This document shows, piece by piece, positions 56,231 through 64,000 of a DNA stretch of 64,000 nucleotides. The stretch is from Yamagishiella unicocca (Eukaryota; Chlorophyta; Chlorophyceae; Chlamydomonadales; Volvocaceae). The stretch spans positions 806,001-870,000 of the forward strand of contig BDSL01000007.1 of the NCBI GenBank assembly GCA_003116995.1, in the 5' to 3' direction. The position numbers and the translations under genes are program-made. The first letter of the stretch is position 1. Every line of letters starts with the position of its first letter. The notes below the pieces were generated by a model. It had not been told where the DNA came from, made no database searches, and saw nothing but the letters and a program-made list of their open reading frames with translations.

Positions 56231-59200
56231 CGGCCCACGCAGCGGAAGTAGCAGACCGCACGGTCAGATGGCCTCAAAAGGGCTCGAGGCGCCTTAGCAA
56301 GCATCGCGTACTGCCTCTCGAACCTGATGACGGCCCCCCGGGTTCAGGTTGCGCAGAACACCTGCTAAGTTGCCACGTGTAGATGGTCCACCCGCCTCAA
56401 ATGGTCCACCCGCCTCAAATGGTCCACCCGCCTCACCCGTCTTGAGAAGGCGGTCCTTGCGGCCGGAGGGAGCTAGGGCCTTCAGGTCTGGGTGCCAATC
56501 TGTACACCGTGGATTCATTCCGGGCATCGACGCCAGCCGGGGGGGCCGCAGCGAGGGGAAGAGAAGAAGAGCAAGGAAGGACAAAGGAAGCCTTCGGTTG
56601 TCGGGCAGGCCGGCCTCCAGGCCGGCATGAGAAGGGTGCAGTAGGAGGCGAACGTGTTATCGCTGCTTCCCCGTCCCCGTCGCTATGACGTTCAGTTGGC
56701 TATGAAGCGCCGACCATCCCACCAAGTCAACTTACAACGGACCCATGGACGCGCCCAGCCATATGTCGGTGGCCACTCACCCGAAACGACCAGTAGCAGT
56801 GCCGGTCGTGTCAGCGGTCGCGTTGGCAGCGGCAGCACCAGCGACTCCGGCCGTAGCGAGCCTTCTCGTTTGTCAAGCCCCGAAGGCTGGCCGGCAGGGG
56901 GGGACGCACTGGCCGGCAGGGTGATGGCCGCTGCCCTCACGGGTTTGAAGTCCTGAGGTGGCGAGGTGGGTTCGGATCAAGTGAAGACGGACACCCGTGG
57001 CGGTGTCACGTAGAGCAGAGCGGGGTGCCCCCCAGACACGAAACCACCTTAATAGCATACCTCCCCTGTGTATCAGCGTATATAAGAGGCGTAGGGGATG
57101 TAGGTTTAATCTAGTTCCCCCCTTTGGGGAACCACATCCGCGGAAACCACGCATCCACGGCCCAGATGAAGTCCGGCGTACGAGCGTGCGCACTTCAAGG
57201 CGTGAGTGAGGGTCGCAAGGCAGGCCAAGACCGATGCGGGCCCTACCGCCCACTCCCTCCCGAACAACTACCACCTCCTGGCTCAGGCCTCTGCAGTAAG
57301 CCCCAAGAGGAGCCCCAAAGCCGCTCCGCCAACTTCGCACCCAACCCTGTACTCAAGCCCGTCCTTGCCGCTGCCATCCAGAAGTGACGTCACCGCGCGT
57401 CACTGCGCATGCGCATGCCCACTACTCGCCGTATTTGCCACCAACTGCTGAAATTGCCTCGTTCTCACTCCTGCAGCCCACCGACCCAAATCGCCATGCC
57501 CCCCTTCCTCGCCGCTGCCTCCCCCCCCCCAACGGCCCAACTCGCCCTTACGCGACCCACCTGGCCCGTGCTGGCTACCTCGCACAGCACCACCACCAGC
57601 GTCACCTGTACGACAGCGCCGGTGGCGAGGAGGGCAGGTTAAGCAGGGAGAGCCCCGCTGATACCATTTTGCTGTGCCGAGCGCCACCGCCAAGAGCGGG
57701 CGGAGGGCGGCACCATCACGCTTGGCCGGCAAAGAGGCAAGACGGAGCGGAACCGGAGGGCGACCATCAGGCGGAGGCTAATGGACGAGGCGAACATCCT
57801 TGTCCCGTCGTACCTACCAGTCGTTCGAACCATACTCTGCATAAAGCCGTACCTGCTCTGGCAAGTCGGAACCTGCCAAGTCCAGGTCTGCAAAGCGTAC
57901 ATGCAACGCCGGCCTGGAAACGCCACCAGCGCAGAGAGGGTTTCATTTGTGAGGACCGGGAATGGCGTTCCGCCATGGATATGAAACCCACCGCCCGAGC
58001 ACACCAAACGTGCATCAGCCGTCCGGCACCTCCTGCCCACCAAACCCCTGCGGCACCCGTTGCGTTCCACACTGCCTTACCCAGGAGCAGGCGTCCGCCT
58101 CGGACCGGCAGCACGGGAAGCACCGGCGGCATAGCTCAGGTTCCGGCGCAGCAGCCTCGGCTTTTGGGGGGAGTGGGTTGGTTTATATGTTGAGGACGCA
58201 AGTAGACGTTAATGGCAGTGGCTGTGCTGGGATGCGGTTAAAACAACTGCAGTATAATCCAGGACTCTGAGTAAAACCTGTTCAGGATCTGCAGGTGCCG
58301 TAAGTGCTACGCAAGTAGAACCAGAATCAGCATAGGGTATAGTCTGCTAGGGGGCGGGTGCGGAGGGGGGCCCTTTGGCACTGAAATCCCGATATCCAAA
58401 GGTATTACGTCAGCTATATGATATAGCATACAGTGTAAAACTACAAAGGCTCAGAGCCAGGAGGCGGGGCGATCGCCAGTCTACAATGCTCGCGCATGCT
58501 GGCGCTGGGCCCCCGGCCGACGGCCGGCTAGGCCTACCTGGCGGTTATTGATGACTCCATAGATAAGGGCTGGGTGGGTGAAGAGATGTAGTCCACGGTG
58601 GAGGGACACGTCGGAATCCTCTTCCAGCATTTTCGGCAGCCCGCCCGCTCGCGACAGTTGCCACCAGCCAGAAGCCAGTAAACTATTAAACTACTATCCA
58701 GAAAACATAGGCGTCATATCTTGACGTTTAAAGCCATTCCGGTCCCGTTCTTTTCTCGTCTTAGGTAACTACCGAACTTGTGTCAACGATATTTTCTGGA
58801 AGACGGCGCAAGTACTGATGAGTACCAAGAACGTTACAATGCAAAATTCAGTTCATAAGGTCGTGCTAGATGTGCAAGCATTTCCGCGCCAAAAGCATCG
58901 GTCGTACAGGATATGGCACGGACAGCGTGAAGTGTCCTTGTATGGACCCCTGCATGCAGCAAAATTGTTCCGCGCAAGGGTTAATGCACAGGATGCATGC
59001 GCATTGGCGATTGCGTCTCAACCCAGTTTTGGGTTACGTTGAAAACGCCAACTCTGCGGGTGGGCGGCTGGGCACGGCTGGGACAGAGCTGCGTTCCGCT
59101 GCCGCGGGGTATGGGCACGCTCACATGGACGGCAACACCTAAAACAGGGTAAACCGCATAGAACCGATCACTGCTGCTGCTCCATTTCCACCAGCAATAC

Positions 59201-62200
59201 CAAACCCCGGCCGGGCCCGGCCATACCCTTCAAGCAAGTTAGTTATAGTGAATGTTATATCAATGTCAGCGGCTGGGTTGTAATCCGTCGTTGAACCTAA
59301 CCGCAATTGAGGAGGTCGAGGAGGTATCGTCGTGCAGTGTCAGCAATAAGCTGTAACCACCTGCTAATGCGGTACCTAAACCTCTTTTACATTCGCAGCG
59401 TGGGCTTTAAGACGATCGGAGTACGGGGGAAATGTGTCGAACTGCAGTGCGCTGTCATCGTTGGGTGCTTTCGATGTATCCTTTTGCGGAGTTGCCATTG
59501 CTTTTTGCCAGGCGTTACGGGTTCACGTAGCCCCGGATAAGTTGCTAGCGGTCTTCTCATTGTGCGTCGCCGGTCTGGAAACAATGCGCCCTCCTAAGCC
59601 CCAGATCCAACGCTGGGCACGCCGCGGCCATCTACTTGCTCTGGTACATCCCGCTACACATAAAGCCGTACACATTCCGACGATCTGGTGCGGGGCCGTG
59701 GGGGGTGAATTAATGGACCTTTGGTTATCCACGAAGTGCTAGGCCAGCACGGGCCAGTGTTCAGCAGTGAACGTGTGGGATTGCACAGCGACGGACAACA
59801 CACTGGGCGTGTCGTTGTCCGTGCCCAAACGAAGCATATTCGTTTGGTAAGTTCTATCGGAATCGCTTTGACGTCTTAAGCTAAGCGATGCACACCATAT
59901 GCGATCGAATGCAATATGCAGTGCGGAGGCCGCTGCTACCTGCTGCTACTGTGCAGCCCTGATTAGGCTCGAAGCGCGACGCCAGGTGCCGTATAGAGCT
60001 CCCCTGGTCCAGAGCTTGGCCTTCTGGTCCAGAGCACCAATCACAACTGAGAGGACGTTCTTCTTTTGTTACGGCCGGCTTGTTGGCCTTGCGTCAAATG
60101 GCCGCGTGGGGACTGCGTCGATAGGTTGGGCGCATCACCGTGTGGAAATTGTTTCATGGGATGCTGGCTGGCTCCATCACGCACTGTCTGTTCGCAGCGG
60201 CCACTGCTTGCCGGCCGCGTTGGCCGACATGCACCAAGGCATCCGCGCCACCGCCAGCGGGTAGAACCACAGGCAATTCACATGTGAAGTACATCCTGAA
60301 AATCACCGCACTAATTGATATAAAAGTGCCAGGCGCGTTGCTTCGCGCCGGCGCATGCCTGCATATGCCGTGGAATCCCGCATCGTGCGAGGCTCGCTTC
60401 TTGACATCGACGGCATATATAGCTCTGAGGAGAACAACTATTTGTCCAGCGCTGCAAGCTTGGGATCCTTGGAGTTGGAAGGCACACAGTAGGTGCTGAG
60501 AAAACGCATGACTACACTAACTGAAGTTATAGGCGCAGGCTACGGGCGTGCCCCGTCACCACTCTGGACAATTGTTCCCACGACAAAGCATACCAATCTG
60601 TATTATCCCCATTCTTTCAATGCAAAGCCCTAATTCGCGCCCGCAATGTACCGGTATACATTGCTAGCGCATCGGACGTTTCTTTACGCCCTCGCATCTT
60701 TCCGCATGCGCGCCTCACCATATTCCAAAATAATATTGAGTGTATGGGAAACTCATTATTGGAACCAGAGCTTTGGTCGCCGGTCATATGAGCTTGAGTG
60801 CGTGAGACCGTGGGGCGCACCTCTTGTCGCATGCGTATCGATATCCAAGAGGCCAAGATCATTACTTAATTTATGCATTTAGCGCTCATGGGTGGGCAGC
60901 GCTCACAATCCGTCAATCCTGGCCAATCCTGAGTCATTTCCCGTTCTTGCAGTTATTTCAGCATCGTCTATTGATTCCTTATGCAACAACACTTATATAA
61001 TGTGTCCCAGATTGCGTGCGAGCGCGGCGACGATGTATGCTCATCTTGGGTTCCAGCAGCATTCTTTTGGGGTAACGCCCCTGTGCATTTGCGGTCGCAC
61101 CCATCCTCACCCATACGCACCCATGAGCACAGCGCTACGATGAGGTCGAGGAGTCTCCATGTGGCAACCGCGGCAGCCCTGGCTGCGTCGTCGACGCATC
61201 GTCAACTACCTGCACCTACCAGAAACTTTCAAGTAGTTCGGGCCACTTGTCGCCGGGTCAATGCCACACAACACCTACCTGGCACCCTCCCAGCATCCCT
61301 CATGCACTTCAAACACCGCTTCGCAGTGGTTGTACCTATAAAAAATTAATTGCTTATGCGTGTTGTGTCGAGGACTTGCATGCGCGCGTGAGGCTATCGG
61401 GTAACCCCGTGAAACCCGCACAGTTTACCCTGCATCCCTCGCATACTTGTGTCCCTGACATTACTTGTACATCTGACAAAGACCTTTCCTCGCTTAGTTG
61501 TGTCCCTGCTTGCCTGTGAGAACTAATGGTGGCGGCGGCACGCGGGGGCGAAAAAGGCCATGCCACGCTCCGCTATCTTATACCATGCCTGCTTGCTGGT
61601 TCCCAGCCTACGCTAGGGGACGTTCGCGGCTGCCGTTTAGGTCCCAGCGGGCCTCCGTTAGTGAGCTGCCCGCGTGGTTCGCGGATGCCTAGGAAGCTTG
61701 GACTGACAACATCCTATAACATAGCGACCAAACACCTTTTACGAATTCGCTATTCAAAAATGGGTAACGGATACCGTAACCCACAATCTGCGCGTCAGGG
61801 GGTTATTCTGCGATGCTCTGCCAGAAGGGAGGTGCCCCCCCCTTTTCTAAGGGTGACACAATCCACAGAACCCTGATCGGCAGTGGCCGTGTGCATCCAG
61901 TTATACAGCCCGGGAACTTGTTTTTCCTGTGCACTGGCGGCGATCTACGGCGATGATGGTAGCAAAGGTAGCCTGAGGTTGTGGTGTCGGTAACGGTGGT
62001 TACTAGAGCCAGTGTGCCCTCACCAGCACGTCCCATGCGTAGATACGCATAAATCCTTAGCAAGATGCACGTAGCACAGTGCGGTTGGTGGCATCCGGCG
62101 CTGAGCCAGGGGCGTTGGGTGGCTGTACGACGCATAACTCCGTCATCGAGAGTTTCCGTCAAATGGAACGAGGCAGTGTAAGATCGGACAGTATTAATGC

Positions 62201-62576
62201 AGGATAAGAGGCCCGAGCCTGCTGGCCTGCCGAGAGCCCGAGACCTTCCGGGGTCCGCAGTTTTCTCAATCCATGTACCACCAACGTACTCTACGCTCAT
62301 TTGCGACCCTAGAAACTGTACTCCTAGACAGCGTTACGAACTGTTAAACGAGCGTTTGTACAACATGTTTGGGAACTGTACGGCGCCGTTCGACGCTCGG
62401 GCTTCCATTGCACTTCGGTATCCGCACAAACTTGTTCTGTACTCTCCCTTATTGACAATGAGTTAGGTACGATGCCAATGCACAATATTATTTTGTTACA
62501 CGGTTAAAATCACACAGAACGCGACGTTCCTTGGTAGTGAATATGAACCCCTGATTAATCTTTGAGCAGCCTCAAA
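56231..62576. other. 6.3-kb gene-poor stretch
   Basis: From 56.2 to 58.2 kb it is GC-rich with many overlapping open frames; one plus-strand frame (56702-56956, starting MKRRPSHQVN, Ser/Gly-rich) could be coding, but nothing supports it. From 58.3 to 62.5 kb it is AT-richer, with only short frames. It holds no tRNA, rRNA, snRNA or transposase that I can recognise. A 20-bp triple repeat lies at 56384-56437. Confidence 0.55.
56384..56437. repeat. ggtccacccgcctcaaat repeat, three copies
   Basis: Units of atggtccacccgcctcaa repeat three times head to tail. Confidence 0.88.
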
Positions 62577-64000
62577 ATGGATAAAGGGAAGTTAAAGGTA
62601 CTGGTGGATAACCTGGCCTCGGAAACGGCGGAGGGCCATGAGGCATCCCTGTTTGAGCTCCACGGAATGGTTTCCCGGGCGACCAGCAAGCACAACTTTG
62701 ATCCTGCTACGGTTTTGGACACGAAACTGCTGCAAGTCTTGGTGAAGCGCGCTTTGCCAGACAACACATGTGACGAGGGGCCTGGTGCTTCCCTCCTCGT
62801 GCGCAAGAGGCAGCTGTCAGTGCTAGAAATGCTAGCTGGAGACGAGAAAGATGAATATGGTCTACTCTATTGGGCTTCTTCACGTGGCGCACTCATCTCC
62901 GTTGCGCTCGGTCCGGAATGCAATACGTTCGCAGCCCTGGCCGACCTGCTGCAATCAATCTCCAGCAGCCCCAATGAGCATTTGCCTGAATGTGGCGCTA
63001 CTCTGGCGGCCGCCTCGCGTGTACTGGTGCGCCTCTTGTTGCGCCCGGATGGCCTCTACACCGCGTACGGTGTAAGCGTTGAGCACATCCAGCAGGTGAG
63101 CCTTCAGTGACGGGACGGAATGCATGCCACGCAGCAACGTTGGGCCAGCAAACGAATCACGCTTCATCGTGCCGGGGAGCGGGACGGGAAGCAGCGGCGA
63201 CGGCGTGCGGGCCCCCCAAATCCCGCACCGTCCAGCGTCCGCCCTTGCTGCAGCCGCCGCCCCAAGCACAGCCAGCATTGCAACATTGCAGCGACGTCAA
63301 AGCACCGCCCCGTTAGAAGCAGCAGCGGCATCACATGCAGCTCGGCTCGCAAACCACAGGCGTTCCGGAGGCCGCAGCCCACGCAGCACCCTCAGGGCTG
63401 CCTGATCACACCTGCTCTGCCCTGGAGCTTGCAGCACCGTGGCCATGCAGGAGCACCATGTAGCCCCGCCGGCCGCGACACCATCGTCTCCCCCCAACTT
63501 GTCACGTTGTTAGTCCCCATACACTTCTTTCCGCGTACCCTGCACCCTCGCCCTCTCACCGAGCTCCCATCCCCACACCTCCCCACCTCACCTGCCCTTA
63601 CCTCCCTCTCCCCCACCCACACAGGCCGTGGCGTCAGGCGCGCTGCCCGCCTTGGTGGACGCCTTCTCCGCCTACATCGTCACCGCGATGATGGAGACAA
63701 GCAGCGACGCCGGCGGACCGGCGCCGCCCTCGGCCCTCCGCCCCGCCATCGGCGGCCGCGCCATGCAGAGCAACGCCAGCACGAAGCAGGCCCACGCCCG
63801 CAGCCAGTCGCAGCGGAAGCGTGACAAGCAGCAGAAGCAGCAGCTGGCGGCCGCCTCCGTAGCTCACGTGGTCCTGCAGTCGATCGGTTACATCTGCCAG
63901 GCGCTCACTCCGAAGCAGCTCCGAGAGACTGGGGTGAAGGAGCAGGTGCTGGCGCCGATAGTGGCCACCCTAGCAGGCCTAGCAGCCAAGCTTGAGGAGG
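62577..64000 (+). CDS. Unknown helical (ARM/HEAT-like) protein, 5' part, runs off right edge
   Basis: Exon 1 (62577-63095) and exon 2 (63625 to beyond 64000) join in phase 0; 298 residues are visible. It starts MDKGKLKVLVDNLASETAEG. The sequence is a series of amphipathic Leu/Ala-rich helices (FAALADLLQSISSS, GATLAAASRVLVRLLLRPDG, AVASGALPALVDAFSAYIVT, VLQSIGYICQALTPKQLRE, VLAPIVATLAGLAAKLEE). One basic, Gln-rich loop (QSQRKRDKQQKQQ) interrupts them. SGALPALVDA resembles the start of an armadillo repeat, but no strict repeat consensus can be shown. ATG 62577 is preceded by AT-rich sequence and stops, so it is a credible start. Confidence 0.75.

Noticed and set aside
57384..58193. Plus-strand frame of 269 codons
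   Set aside because: Composition-driven His/Pro/Arg-rich frame with no recognisable segment and overlapping minus-strand frames of equal quality.

Overview
This is nuclear DNA from a chlorophyte green alga, most likely of the Chlamydomonadales/volvocine group. It is GC-rich and intron-dense, with GT-AG introns whose phases match exactly across every gene I could join. TGTAA motifs stand where polyadenylation signals are expected. Long Ala/Gly/Gln/Ser runs are common, and calpain intron 26 carries a block of CCCTAAAA, the telomere unit of Chlamydomonas. There is no operon, CRISPR array, rRNA or tRNA that I can support. Species cannot be decided from the window.

Layout from left to right: (1) <1-3493, minus: secreted M20/ILR1-like amidohydrolase, C-terminus beyond the left edge. 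(2) 3810-4518, plus: R-SNARE YKT6. (3) 4971-8587, minus: VPS72/YL1/SWC2, a SWR1 chromatin-remodeller subunit. (4) 9534-19795, plus: a 27-exon gene with two tandem calpain domains, the first with a full catalytic triad and the second with none of it, ending in a CAAX box. (5) 23380-30716, minus: a 2133-residue multipass membrane protein of unknown function. (6) 31346-35999, plus: BRAP2/BRIZ-type RING and UBP-zinc-finger E3 ligase. (7) 37287-40614, plus: PP2C phosphatase. (8) 43697-45167, minus: COX19, a twin CX9C mitochondrial protein. (9) 45598-47227, plus: unknown protein. (10) 49790-56230, minus: Su(z)12/EMF2/VEF-type Polycomb (PRC2) subunit. (11) 62577->64000, plus: 5' part of a helical-repeat-like protein. 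Gene-poor stretches are 20.5-23.4, 40.6-43.7, 47.6-49.7 and 56.2-62.6 kb.

The genes are mostly housekeeping and do not form one pathway. Two are chromatin factors (VPS72 and Su(z)12). Several pairs are divergent and share short promoters: M20/YKT6, VPS72/calpain, membrane protein/BRAP, COX19/unknown.

The most unusual content is the tandem calpain/pseudocalpain with a predicted prenyl anchor, a short element repeated inside at least five introns of two genes, and a widespread habit of tandem repeats, including telomeric repeat, lying against 3' splice sites. All gene models are hand-spliced from the sequence and have not been checked against transcripts or databases.
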